Below, piece after piece: positions 32,597 to 45,845 of a DNA stretch of 64,000 nucleotides. The position numbers and the translations under genes were made by a program. This DNA is from Tubulanus polymorphus. Lineage: Eukaryota; Nemertea; Palaeonemertea; Tubulaniformes; Tubulanidae. The notes below the pieces were generated by a model, which saw nothing but the letters and a program-made list of their open reading frames with translations, ran no database searches and was not told the DNA's origin. Numbering within the stretch: the stretch's first letter is position 1; the number at the start of each line of letters is the position of its first letter. The stretch covers positions 4,576,485-4,640,484 of the forward strand of contig NC_134027.1 of NCBI RefSeq assembly GCF_964204645.1, given 5' to 3'.

Positions 32597-35500
32597 ATGG
32601 CAAACATCGAAGTTGCTGGATCTGAAGGCTTGCGATCGCGGAGTGTTTCAGAACGCAGGAGACTCGCAAAATATGGTGCCACATTCGAACCACCAACTGA
32701 TGACGCTATTTTCTATCCACATGATGATGATCATTCATTTTTTGCTAGAGTAAAGTTTGAACACCATATTTTAGATGATACTTTTATAGGCTTTATACTC
32801 CAGAGCTTGAAAAGATTATAATTGTATTGTTAAGTAAATATGATGAGTGATGATGTATCGATTTAGGGGCGAGACTTTGAAAGCATATATGTCAATCACA
32901 AGTATACGGAAAAGGAGCGAGAAACGCTGGGAACATATGAAAGTTTAGATTATTTACCATCGCATAGTGAGGTCTATAAACATTGGCTAAAACGACAGCC
33001 CAGAAGGTATGTATTCAGTTCAGATCCTTTTAGAGTCTTTTTTATGATGATATGCTATATTTTGATTTATAACTTATTTCTAGATTGGATTGGGATCGTT
33101 GGATTATGATGGGTTTCATTGGATTTGCAGTTGGATTTATTGGTTTCTTGCTGCATCAACTTATTGACATCATTTCTGATTTTAAGTGGGAAAAAGCCAG
33201 TGAATTTATCCATGTAATATTTCATGAACTGTTTTAGTCTTTTGATATTCATTGGATATGAATAGCCTAATATGTTGCCTATTTCAGGATAGAGAATTCG
33301 TATTTGCTTGGCTATTTGTGGTTGGTTATAGCATATTGTTTGTACTCCTAAGCGCTGCCTTGGTTGTAGTAAGTAAAAGATTGAATTTGCGTCATTTTCA
33401 TTGCAAAGTAATTCCTAACATTGTTCATTGACAAACTATTCTTTATGAATTTGCAGTTTTTCCGTCCAAGTGCTGGTGGGTCTGGCATTCCTGAAGTGAT
33501 AGGATTTCTCAATGGAGCAATAGTACGTCATATATTTAATGTAAAAACTTTGTTTGTGAAGTTTTTCTCGTGTGCATTTGCTGTTGCTGCCGGTTTACCA
33601 GTAGGTCCTGAAGGCCCAATGATTCACATGGGGTAAAGTGACGCTATTTGCAAAGTCATGCCTGTAGTTTTATTTTGACTTGATATCAAAATTATGCATG
33701 ATCTCTTTTCAAAACTTGCAGAAGTCTCGTTGGAGCTGGTTTAAGTCAGTTTAAATCTGACACTCTTAGATTCAAGATGCCTTTCTTTGAAAGATTTCGC
33801 AACTCTGAAGACAGGTGAGCAATTTTGAGTTTTTGATACAGCTTAGTTTTTTAAGCTAAACCCATTGTACATGTAGATACAAACTCTTTTCAGGCGTAAC
33901 TTCATATCTGCTGGCGCTGGTGCTGGAATTGCATCTGCATTTGGTGCACCTGTTGGTGGCCTGCTGTTTTCTATGGAAGAGGTGTCATCATTCTGGAATA
34001 TGAAATTGTCTTGGCAGATATTTTTCTGTTGTATGGTGTCAGCATTCACAACTGATCTATTCAATTCAGCATTTGAAGGCTTTCAATATAAAGGCGATTT
34101 CGGTCTGTTCAAAATCGATAAATATATTCTTTTCCATGTAAGTTAATTGGCATTTGATAAGAAATTAAAATTAAAAATTAAAGAAATAATAATGACTACC
34201 AACAAAACGGATTTGTGAAATGAAAATAAAGATGATTATTCCTTTATACCTTATTCCAGGTCAATAAAGGTATTGCAGTAAATATACTGGCGTTCATACC
34301 ATCTATGCTGCTTGGAGTTATTGGTGGAATATCTGGTTCGCTGTTTACATTTCTCAACCTGAAGATTGCTCGAGCAAGACGTCGTTTTCTCTCAAAAGTT
34401 AGATCTGAAGGAGTGCAGAAGTTTTTGCGGCTTTTTGAACCGGTCGTCATCATGGTATGTACTGTAAAATACATTATAAAATACAGATTATACAGTCAGC
34501 GTTCAGATATGTATTCATTTGAAATATGCATTATTTTTCAGATTGTCTTCGCAACAATTTCTGTCTTTTTGCCTTCAGCATTTGGATGCAGTCCATATTC
34601 GTGCATAAAAAATGGAAATGATAGAGAAGTCAGGTATATACAGTACATCTTTCATTTCTCACAATTTTGTGTTGGATATTGTATTTCTTGTCTTTGATGT
34701 GGTCTATTTTGACTTATTCTATATCAATTGTTCAAATTTTCTAGTCCTAATTGTTTGGAATCACCAAGGCACCCACTTCACACCGAGCCATCTGTACAGG
34801 TTTACACTTGTCCTCCTGGTGTTGTGGTAAAAAATGAAAATTTCACATTTACTAACAAGTCGTTTAACCAGAGTATGTAGACTTCTTCTTGGTTCTACAG
34901 GAACCTTGTTGATATTAGATATAATGTTATCAGCTAACATAATGATAATGAGAAATTGTTTTGACTTTATAGTGGCTACTTTACTGTTTGTAACTGGTGA
35001 GGAAGCTATACATCATCTCTTCTCACGCAATACGCACCTCGAGTTTGATTATGGGCCTCTTTTTGTTGTACTCGCTTGCTACTTTCTATTGGCTTGTTGG
35101 GCGGCTGGTACCTCTGTATCGAGTGGACTCGTAGTTCCCATGTTGTAAGTTGAAAGTGTTGTTGAAGCTTGATTTCATGAGCTACTAACATATTGCCATT
35201 AGGTTACATACTAGCAATATTTGTTTTAACAGATTTATTGGAGGACTTTATGGAAGAATTGTTGGTCGAGTTATGGTTTCTGCATTTGGTGTACATGATG
35301 AACAAAATGGTTACTGGGCATGGATGGATCCCGGAGCATTTGCTTTGATTGGAGCCGCATCGTTTTTTGGTGGAGTATCAAGACTGACCATGTCATTGAC
35401 CGTTATCATGGTAATATATATCATAATGATGTTGAGTGGTATTTCATGAATATTTACCTGGTGAGAAACAGCTAACGTTGATTTTTTTTCAGATGGAAAT

Positions 35501-37608
35501 TACTAATGATATACAGTTCCTGTTGTTGATAATGGTGGCGATCATGTTTGCTAAATGGGTTGGTGATTTTGTAACGCATCCATTATATCACGCTTTACTT
35601 GAAATGAAATGTATTCCATTCCTCGATGCTGAACCTGTCATCGTTCACGATGAAAAGGATACGTAAGTTCATGAACAGAAATTCACTCCGAAATTTACTC
35701 TAATTTTCATTCCATTATTCTTAGTCAATTTCATTGAATTCTAGGTTGAATTTAGAGTTATTCCAGGCCAAACATGTAATGGCTATACCACCGATATGTC
35801 TGCATCTGAAGGAACCAGTCTCCCGTCTAGCTCATCTGCTGTTAGATACTCCGCATGGTGGTTTTCCAATTGTGAAAAAACTGCGCAATGGTGAAGTTGT
35901 CTTCTTTGGTTTTATAACCAGGTATATGATCATTGAACTTCAAATCTCATGAATTTTCTAACAATACTAACATTGTACTGGTATTTTTTGTGAGAGATTA
36001 ATAATAATTAGAAGCATCTTGCTGAATTGGCAGTCTTACAAAGTTGATCTTATATTTCATATTCCTGATTAAACGATTAAATGTCTCCATTAGGCTCGAG
36101 ATCACATTGATTTTGAAATATGAGAAAATATTCGAACACACTGGATATATTCATGATATACATGGTATGGAGGATAGCATGCCAGCATTTGAATTAGCTG
36201 ATATCAGTTATAACGAGGTATCCGCATCATCTGCTTCTCCGATGTTCAAACGCAAATGAGAAAAAATATTTCATATATCGCTTATTGATGATTTATGGCA
36301 CATGCATCGCTTCCAGTAAAAACACCAAGCTGAAAGAAACTTTGGTGAAGGACATATATGTAGCTTATAAACTATGAAGAAGCTTATTTTTACATGTATC
36401 GATATTGATTGTCACACTGATTCCCTGGCTATTATTCCCAGTCATTATATATCCAGGGGCGGATCTAAGTGATGGTCTCAGGGGTCCGGACCTCTGTATT
36501 GCCATAGGTTGCCCTTTTTGTCATGACCGGCGTGATAAAACCTGCAAATTTGACCCTTGTAATATCAGAAATTGCATCTTTTTGGGTTCATGTCTTCAAA
36601 AATATCTAATATTGAGGGAGGGACCCCACTAGTGACCATTGACATGGCTGTTTTTCTTTTCTTTCAATTTTCTTAGATCCGCCTCTGATAGCAAAGATCC
36701 ATTTCCTCACTATGATCTATAATCATTCATTCCTTATTGTCAAATCATTAAATGAAATGAGATGTTATGTTATTCAACAGGTTAGAACTAGCGACAATAA
36801 TGAAGTCTGAGGATTTATTTATTGAAGATAGCCGTGATTTGTATGATGACGATATAATACCTGATATCAGCCCCTTAGAATATGTCGAGGTATTATACAT
36901 AAAATAATCATCGATTATTTCATTGTGGTTTATATTTTGTATACCTGGTATTTCAAGATAGTTAATTCTATGATGATTCCATTGACAATCTTTTGCTTTC
37001 AATTTATATTTGCATGATACACCTTACTGTCGCTATACAAAATACATATTCTTCCAGTGCTTATTATGATTTATCTTAGTACTTAATAGATGGCTGATTG
37101 TACTTGATAATTTTGCATTTTCATTTTATCTTATTCCACAAATCTACAAATCCACATGCCTTTGATAACTGTAATTTTTTTGCAGTTGACTTTGGACAAA
37201 CTTGAGAATCCAGCTGGAATTGAGAGTATGTTATCCCAGTATTGTAATGATGATAAGTACACTAGTCAATATGTTAATTTGGTGAGTTTAACGGAGGTTT
37301 GGAATGGACTGCTTTCTTCACTATTTCACTTTCTTAACTTAATCATGTAACTTTTCTTAATGCAGTTGCCATATGTCAACCAGTCAGCAGTATGCATTCC
37401 TGAGAAGTTTTCATTGCATCGTACTTATATCATCTTCCGGACGCTTGGTTTGCGTCACTTAACTGTTGTGGATGAGAAAAATCATGTAGTTGGCGTTATT
37501 ACGAGAAAAGATTTGATGGGTTTCTCAATGGAGGAACGGTTATCGAGTTTGATTCATTCCGGGGGATATCGTCACGCCACTGAAGTTGAAATGGAGCAGA
37601 GAACCTGA
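32597..37608 (+). CDS. ClC-family chloride/proton exchanger with CBS domains
   Basis: This is an intracellular-type ClC transporter. Common exons: 32597-32749, 32867-33006, 33084-33213, 33288-33368, 33457-33632, 33722-33814, 33894-34137, 34260-34454, 34542-34633, 34745-34872, 34973-35144, 35233-35410, 35493-35662 and 35745-35921. Then comes either 36094-36217 or 36781-36889, followed by 37186-37281 and 37366-37608, giving 863 or 858 residues. The cytosolic N-terminus carries the YESLDY motif seen in ClC-6/7. The anion filter is GGSGIP (residues 175-180; serine implies chloride preference). The gating glutamate is E220 in GPEGPMIH, and the proton glutamate is E286 in FSMEEVSSFWN, so exchange rather than channel activity is expected. 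CBS1 lies in the 35745 exon and CBS2 in the last exon (GLRHLTVVDEKNHVVG). A luminal loop has N-glycosylation sequons (NFT, NKS). It groups with ClC-6/7-like proteins, but GPEGP replaces their usual GKEGP. The exact subclass is unsure. Confidence 0.94.
36094..36217 (+). CDS. ClC alternative exon A
   Basis: The exon follows CATTAG, enters in phase 2 and leaves in phase 0 (AACGAG|GTATCC). It encodes RLEITLILKYEKIF and continues to DISYNE, part of the linker between the two CBS motifs. If its donor is skipped the frame reads on to a stop at 36259, which would give a protein lacking CBS2. Confidence 0.8.
36454..36687. mobile_element. 234-base MITE between the alternative ClC exons
   Basis: The ends are CAGGGGCGGATCTAAG (36454-36469) and its complement with one mismatch, CTTAGATCCGCCTCTG (36672-36687). 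It has no open frame of note and no clear target duplication. The superfamily is not certain. It separates the two mutually exclusive ClC exons. Confidence 0.65.
36781..36889 (+). CDS. ClC alternative exon B
   Basis: The exon follows TTCAACAG, enters in phase 2 and leaves in phase 0 (GTCGAG|GTATTA), exactly like exon A. It encodes RLELATIMKSEDLF followed by an acidic stretch (DSRDLYDDDIIPDI) in the inter-CBS linker. If spliced after exon A it would be read in the wrong frame and meet TGA within ten codons, so A and B must be alternatives. Confidence 0.8.
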
Positions 37609-38470
37609 TTAGAAGTAGGTACCAGTCCACTGACCTGCATGTTAGTTCATATGAGTATGAATAGATGGCGTATAGGGGCTATGTACAAAGTTCATGATTC
37701 ACCGGCTCCCAACTAGTGGAGACACGTGGCGGGCAATATTTTTTATTTCATATTTACCACTCATTTCTTAATTATTTATAAAATGAAATAAGATTATCAT
37801 GATGTATAAACATAGACGTAGATTTCGACCAGAAGAATGAAAAATTTAAATTTTTCGTGTAAAAACAAAGGTGTCATTAGGTATTATTTGATAGTTTACG
37901 ACACTGGCTTCATGTTTGTAGCACGCATTTGTGATTGTCAACATTGATACTGTGACTGAAATAGTATGCGATCAACTTGATATGATATCTATTCAAACTG
38001 TGAGATAAAATGTGTGATATATCATCTCATCAAAACTGTCTATCGCGAGAGGTCAGAATTGTTGAACAGATAAGCAAATGATTGCATTTCTCTTTGGTTA
38101 GGGCTACGGAGTTGGTAATTAAAATTCTCAGAAAAGCTAGTTTAGTGGGTAAAGCATCTTTGCACCGTAGATGCGTATGAAATAAAGTTATTTGAATACA
38201 TACACTTAATTACTATATCATCCGCAACAGTTGTTTGAAAATGCTTATTGTAATAGTTCACTCTTGGGTTCATTGAAATTGTTTCTGATGAAGTCATCTA
38301 TAACGGGTTTGAAATATAACTCGACAATATATTAACCAACTATCAATACCATCTGTAATACAGCGTTTGAAATTGAAAGAAAATTCTGCAGTTGTTTTCA
38401 TTCAGTATTGAAGACACTTCTCTTGTCATTAAGCAGTATTAATTAATCTATTCAAGGTTCAATAAACACC
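37609..38470 (+). terminator. ClC gene 3' UTR with poly(A) signals
   Basis: The stretch is non-coding and AT-rich. AATAAA occurs at 38181-38186 and at about 38460-38465, giving a 3' UTR of roughly 600-870 bases. Confidence 0.5.
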
Positions 38471-41400
38471 TGTGATATTTACAAATAGTCAATTTGTTTG
38501 GAATATACTGTAACAATCATTCGCCCAACAAAAGCTAGAAAACCGTGGAATCTTCTCGGCCTGTAGTGAAGTAGTTTTTGTGATCATATATCTTCCAGGT
38601 GGCATCTGAATGTGACAGTTCGAGCCATTCATTGACTAGAATTACACACCTCAATTGCTTAAATGCATCAAAGTTGGGCACTTTTTCTCTTAACACATCC
38701 TCGATTGCTGACAATTGTTTATTTATTTCGTTTGTGCGTTATCACTTTATTTATTTTGATATTTTAAGTCAATTTTGAAAACAATTTAGCAGTTGGCATA
38801 AAACGGCAACGATTTTGAAGCCCCCTACTTATCTACCAAATAATGTGAATAACCATATGCTGTTGTTAAATAATCAATTATATATCATAGTTTTGGATTT
38901 CATATCCATAAAATTCCACTTATTTCTCGAAATCATTATAGCCCTCTTTAATCGATTTTGAGTATTTAGAATATTGTTGTTGAGAGACTATTAATTTCAA
39001 CAGTCAGTCCGTAATAGAAATAAGTAAGTAATATAGTATCGTCTGGCTCCACACTATTGTTATGGCAAATGACGACATTTTGCATTGTTTGTGGTCGTGT
39101 GTCAACATTTAGGTTGTTGATAACTTTCATCAATTTGAAAAAGGCACCAGCGCATTGAAATCGTCATTAAGTACGTGAATTCTTCAATTAACGACAGTTC
39201 GAGCTGTTGAACGTAGACTGCGTGTCGACGAGAAGTACGTTCGATTCCGATGTGACATCGTGTGCGCCGTGTGCCCGTGCAGCAGTGGTCACTGAAAAAT
39301 GAATCATTAGTTTTCTGTTCTCAAAGAAATATGTCTCTCCATTCATTACCGTATCTATAGAGCTGTGTCATTCTAAATGAAATATATCTTCGAACGTTTG
39401 TGAATGGATAACAAATTGTACAATTATGGAAATTGCAATCTTTGTTGTTCCGCAAAATGAAATTGTGTATCTGTTCCGTTCGAAAATCTTCATCATTCAA
39501 AACGCATTTTTCACAATGATTATGACTAAGCTCTAAACTAGAATCGCGATTCAATATAGAACGATTCATCCTTAACGATTAAATTTTTAATTTCTAATTA
39601 CATGAATACTACATGCTTCATGTCTGAGAATGATTATTGTATTTTCGATAATTTTTTTTTGTCCATACCGGTTCTTATCTTCTAGTTCACCTGAACCATG
39701 TCTGTCGTACACTTGTTTGACTAGTCGTTGGCAGGTCTGCCTCGGTAATGCAAGTCAAATGAAGCTGGAATAGGTGCCAGCATGATCAGATCTCTACCGA
39801 TTTTCTTCGCTTAATCTCCTGGGGGAAAACGACGGCCGTTGGGGATGTCGCGCAATCATTATGTGGTGCAACGAGGCATTGTGTTCAATATCTTGTTAAT
39901 TTGTGTTTGAGAGCGGCTGGATTACTCTTGTATCAATATGCAAATTATCTCATTCATTCAGCCACGATAGCTCACAAGTCACTTTCTCCGAAGATGCAAG
40001 CAGAGCATTTGTTTTTTCCTCCCTGGGGCTCATTTGACTTAGTGTTCAGGTCCATCGACGACAGTGTTCTTTTGTTTCCGACGGAAGACTTAAAATTAAA
40101 GCGAATTTGAAGTTGAAATGAAGCTTATTTTAGTCTCCTTTAATTCTAAACTAGAACATTGAAAACGACATATGAATATTTCATAGGACACCTGCCTCGG
40201 TACACTGAGCAGACAACTACAGACAAATTGTCAGTAGTTTCATTGAGTTTGCGTAAAACATCAATCAGCCAAACGAAGACATCGCTTAAGCCCACTGCCT
40301 GATTGTGGTTTGACAGTGAACAAATCCGTAGATAATGAAACCGTGATCATTTCCCTGCACAACTGAACGAGTTGTCGTAACTGTTGAGTTAGTGTCATTT
40401 AACCCCGTAATTACTGCGTCAAATCATATGAAATAGCGTTATTTCCATCTCTGACTACAGTAGTGCACAAAATGGCCTATAGTGGCTATGTACCTTCAAT
40501 GGAAGAGCGATGAAAAAGTATCACACTTCTCACGGATATTATCAATATCATTTATATCAACTAAAAACTTTTGAAAGTTTGAATAAGTTAATGGTAGACT
40601 GTTCCTGCCACCAAACTTTTTAAGGGCGTGGCATTGTCGTAGGAGGACATCTACGAGATTAAAAACGATAATTTCCCCCCGTCTGTGCATTGATTGTGAT
40701 TTCGTCTATTGCCGGTTTAGAACACCGAACATGTGACGATAATTATAGATGTTAATTCGTCGTGTCTGTATCACAGACATGTTACGCGATACGTGGACGT
40801 GGCGAGTGCTGTTGTAAGACGTTCAATTCGCTTCCTGTAGTGGACACAGCTTTGGCATGTGTCAATTTACTGTGTCCGGGTATCATTTAAGATGTTGGAA
40901 AAATGCTGGTGTTTTTAAGTTCCTGTAACACTAAAAGCAACTTCTCCCCGCAATTATCTTATTATTGTTTTGTGCACAGGAAGACTGTCAGTTCATGTCT
41001 GACAGCTTGGCTTCGGATGATTACTGATTTGTCGTACACTTCCGTCAACTCCTATCGAGAAATCAAGTCTTAAGGAATATCCTAACATCTGTATTTGAAA
41101 GTGTTGTGGATTGAATGCGTCCATATTTCTGTCTTGTACCCGGTAATTGTAAATTACATCACAAAAATAATGAAATAATGACGAAATCCTTACTGTCTTG
41201 TTATATACGATATGTATGTATGTATGCCTGCAGATGTTACAAACAAGTGATTTCCAGCCTTTTGTTGTGTGTGCACTTGTTGTGTCCACAGATTTCATCC
41301 GGAGGTTTATCTCAATCGAACTTATGATTAATAACCTGTTTTCAGACTGCTAAAAATTTTGAAATGTCATTTTCGTTTAAGATTTATTCTACAAACCAAT

Positions 41401-44400
41401 CATTGAATTCAGAAAATGAGAATTAAACAGCAAAGTTTAGATATAGCATGTGGGATTAACCAATTCTATCTCGTTTAGATATTGAAAGAGATTATATATA
41501 CTGAGAGAGATTTCGAAAAATGTTGCATAGAGCTTGATGATTATGTTCCTGAATTGATTAATCCGGTTTGGCCTATATGTATTCAAGGCACCTGTTACCA
41601 AACAAGAAAATTTTCCGATTTAGAAAGTTGAAAGAATGTCATAAATTATTTTCCCAGATTTGAACTTACTACGTCAACATGAATAGATTGTACGCCAAGC
41701 TGTGCGCCCTTATCTTATAATCTTATTATTTTCCATATACAAAATAAATTAGAAATCGAAAATTTCTCCATAGATAGGCCCCATACATGATAATGTGAGA
41801 CAATACCCACGACCATAAAAGGTTGAATTTTCCACTGACATTTCGATAAGCACCGATACTTTTTTCTATCTTGAAATAGGGGTTAACCGTTATTTATTTG
41901 ATTGGTAGATTTGGTTTGATTTGTTCTGATTTAGTGTCGACCACACCAGCCGGGGGCGAAACCGAGGATTTGTTTTTGAAATCGGAAATCGAAGTACAGG
42001 TTATTCGAATCGTCTGTGTTCAAACACTTGTTTTCTCTGCGCCACCAAAAATATGATCAGAAGAAAAAAAGTTTGTATTTGTTGCGGGTGGTTCTTTGTT
42101 GAAGCTGTATATTCATTGAGGCTTTTTATCGCATGAACTCCACCGGCTGGTTATTGAACCTGACAGATTACATGTGTCTGAAATGTTTCTTATCAGAGTT
42201 ACTGATGGTTAACGAGATGACACTTCTGTCGTTGGCTCCATGAATATTGCTGTTCGGGTGAGACATCTCACTTTTTGCTTCAAAATAAGCACATTTGAGA
42301 CGTACAGACATGTTGCACTTGTAATTAAAACGATACATTGAGCATGTTGAAACAATTGTATTTGGCTTTTAGCAGCAAGTGTTTTCTGTAAAGTAGATCA
42401 TTTGTTTTATAAACAAACTGATCATACTGGACAATATGGCGGGTTTGTCTAGACAGGATTTAAGAAAGTTCCCCGGCTAATCCCTGCTGGTTGCTCGTAT
42501 TTCCAGATTTGATATCGTACTTTTTTCGTGGTAGGAATCTTCCTTCAATATTTCCCGTAATCATTCTATTCTCAAAAGACAGCCAATCTTTTTGCTTTGA
42601 CGACGGTTGCTAACTTTATGGTTACTGAATTAGAGAGTAAATGATGAGCGCTATCTCCTTAAAACCTGCAGGTAATTGATTTTAAATTAGGTGAGTTGTT
42701 AGTTAACTGGTGACAGTTTGAAAAATGAGTGTGATTTTTATGCAGTTTTTTTGCTGATACTCTCCGATATATACCACGTTGTCTAGGGCCCCATGTGGTT
42801 CATGCAGATGTTCTTTCTGTTTATGATACTGTTTCAGATCCTCACAGCACATTGGAATAAGCCTTTGCAGATTGTCCCCTCTTACCTGTTGCCAAGGATG
42901 GCAAACCCTCATGCGACTTAAAATATATGATTTTTTGTCTGCACTGTCTGAAATCCTCCTCTCCCCAAAAATTCCATATCAATAATAACTCCCAGTCTAT
43001 TCTATTACTTCAATGTCTCCTTAGTTTTTTGCCGACATTGTTGACCTATTAGTATGCTGATTGTTGCATTGATCGAATGGGAGTTTAGAATTGTTCCTGG
43101 TTGGATTACATTCGCGCCCACTATGGGTTTGGGTATGTTTTGAAACAGCAGAGAAAAACTAAGTGTGAGTTCTGTATTTTAGTTGCTATGGTTTAAAGTT
43201 GTTAACAATTAAGAAGCTGATACAGCAAGTGTGTAATCATTGATGACAGATGTGCTCAATATGCTCAGTATCACCACACTTAAAATGTTTCTTTATCAAA
43301 ACACAAAATTCTACTTAAAATCAATAAACCCCTTATGGCGTAACTATTAACTACATCATAGAAACTCAAGTCATTTAAAACGTTTGATCAACAAACCGCA
43401 TTTAATTGGTTTTAGCAAAAATACTTAGGAAAATATTTTACTTTCCTTGAAATAGCTTTAAACATACAGAGATTCATTTAAAAATGTTTGCTGTGCAGTG
43501 TTTCGATGGTCTTTCTGTCATCAAATAAGTAGCGTTTATTTCAGTTACACGTTCTGTATCAAGTAGACAATAAGACACAACTATGACATAACTACAAACA
43601 ATGGTGCACTGTCCTAATGTAAAAATCGATCCCCTTTTTGAATGTTTCGATACTTTATATTCTCTGTTATCAGATTATTGACAATGTGGGGTAGAAGTCG
43701 TATATCACAAAATTCTCATTTTCAACATCTGTCTCTTCCGAATGTTGGAAGCATATAATAGTTATTCTTTTATGGTGACATTACTTTTATGGTGATTTTA
43801 CCTCAATAAACTTGATTTTTAGTCATGGAAACAAGAAAATATTGTGACATTTTAGATACTGGAATAAGATGCAGTATTCAGAGCCAATATATTTGATATT
43901 AGTGATTATTTGCCAAAGAAAGATACCTGTTTTAGTGTTCAGCTACAAAGCCTTTCATCACTGAGTTTAATTTCCATTTTAATTGGCGATAAGCAGATCC
44001 TTGCAACCAACTCAAGTCTTAACCTCTCAATGAATTTATTCATTGGATGGATTTAAAAAGAAAAAAAACCCACCAAAGATCAATTGATTTTGTTTCCCTG
44101 TCTTGATGAATGATTAAACTTCATTTTAACTAGGTAGTACAATAGGTCAGACATTCAGTATCTGTTAGGATTTTGATATTCCTGAAGAATGATGGTAATA
44201 CCGACCTTGTATACCCATACATGCAGAATACTTTTTTTTCAATCAGATTAGATTGTCATTGTTTATTGCGATGATGATCGCCTTGGTTGTGAGGTTAGGC
44301 GTCAATATTCGCAACGTGGCAACTCAGTTTCAATAAAATAAACTATTGAGAATACGCAAATCTGCTTGATTGATTACACAAAGAATAATTGTTTGAATCA

Positions 44401-44984
44401 AATGAAGACAAATCGTTCAAAAGTGGCGCGTTTCAATGCGAACAATGAAAACAAAAAAGACAAAAAACATCTTCCCATTTTCATAGAATATGTCGAGACA
44501 TTCAAAGGAATGAACTGGAAAAATGTTAGAGTTTGTAAAACAATAATAATTCTTCCAATTTCTCGAGAAATTTAGCATTTCTTCAGCGAATGCCCGTTGG
44601 GGAAGGGATTATGTATGCTGTATTTTCTCACATAATACTGTGGCCAATGACCGTATCATAATTCATGACAAGGGATTGTTTGGGAGTTTTCAAGGGCAAA
44701 CTGCCAGTTAAAGGCATTACATATTTATGGTGACATGTTTTTCGAAAAGATAATACTGATCAAAGGAAATGCTTCGACTGGGATCAGAACAGAAATTCTC
44801 TTTTGACATCAGTATGCAAGTGACAAGCTGTGATTAATTGTCACCATATGCTGCACCCTTAGCCATTAAAAACCGTCGCTTAAGTCCATGTATTTTACAG
44901 ATGCTGAATGACAAGTGTTCATCACATTCAATGATAATAAATAAATCACTGGCACAATAATCTATGATCAAATGATATATATGA

Positions 44985-45003
44985 TAATATATATATATAT
45001 ATA
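44985..45003. repeat. AT microsatellite
   Basis: A run of about nine AT units lies in the gene-poor region. Confidence 0.75.
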
Positions 45004-45354
45004 CGGAGGAAGTTTCAGGGTATCTTATAAAAGTACATGATGTATATTCCTAGTGTTATTTGTATTCATTAATTTGTATTAATTTTACATGAAAATAAAA
45101 TCATAAATCATATATTTGTTCTTAGCTATCTTTCTTAGTTCGACGTTCAGGCCCAAAGCCGGGAATTATCAATCATTGGTGGATCGTTATTCCAAAAGAA
45201 CAACATTTCACATCAAATAAAAATACGAAAGAAACAACTCTTCGGTTGGTGACAGACGTGCTTATGACAGTTCATAAACTTATCACTGCTGAATGTAAAA
45301 GAAAGAAATTGAATTTCCGCTCTTTCCAAATGCTAAAAAATTGGGAAAATCAAG

Positions 45355-45434
45355 GACTTATCAAGAATTTGAACCTGCGACCTGCATAAAATGGTGTCTC
45401 TTATACCGTGCCCTAACCATTGCGCCACAGAACG
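45355..45434 (-). repeat. tRNA-derived SINE head or tRNA pseudogene
   Basis: On the minus strand the A-box TGGCGCAATGG (45427-45417) is followed after 41 bases by the B-box GGTTCAAATTC (45375-45365), the spacing of an internal Pol III promoter. The anticodon and T-stems do not pair well, so it is not a functional tRNA. A SINE head is the likely reading. The tail could not be delimited. Confidence 0.65.
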
Positions 45435-45832
45435 TTGGTAGTTTGATTACGTTTGAAAGTGTGTCTGTAGGAACCCAGTGGTCAGTGTATAGTGGCCTGT
45501 TAATTGTGGTAACCAGTCAGACGTGGTGCTGGTTGTCAAATGCTATCTTTAATATCATCTCTGACTCTTACAGATAATATATATTGCTGTTTGACGCTTT
45601 GACGCAGAAAAAGGCATTTGGGGTTTTTTAGCGTGTTTCTATGAACGGTCCTGCACGCCACGGAAACCGACTTTTAAGTCCAGTTGGTTATCATACTCGA
45701 AAAAACCTGAATTCTCCCAGAAAACCAGAATGAAAAAAAAACGCTTCTAAGATTTATGAATCGCGTGCTGCGAACGTCTGATATGAGATTACATTTCCAT
45801 GTAAGTTTTTCAAGTGAATTATTCTGGCAGGT

Positions 45833-45845
45833 AGAGAGAGAGAGA
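45833..45845. repeat. GA microsatellite
   Basis: A short (AG)n run of about six units. Confidence 0.7.

Noticed and set aside
36044-36259. Reading ClC exon A through to the stop at 36259 as the normal C-terminus
   Set aside because: It would lose CBS2, which is intact downstream, and there is no clear poly(A) signal directly after. Kept only as a possible minor isoform.
45355-45434. Functional tRNA gene
   Set aside because: A and B boxes are present, but anticodon and T stems do not pair, so a SINE head or pseudogene is preferred.
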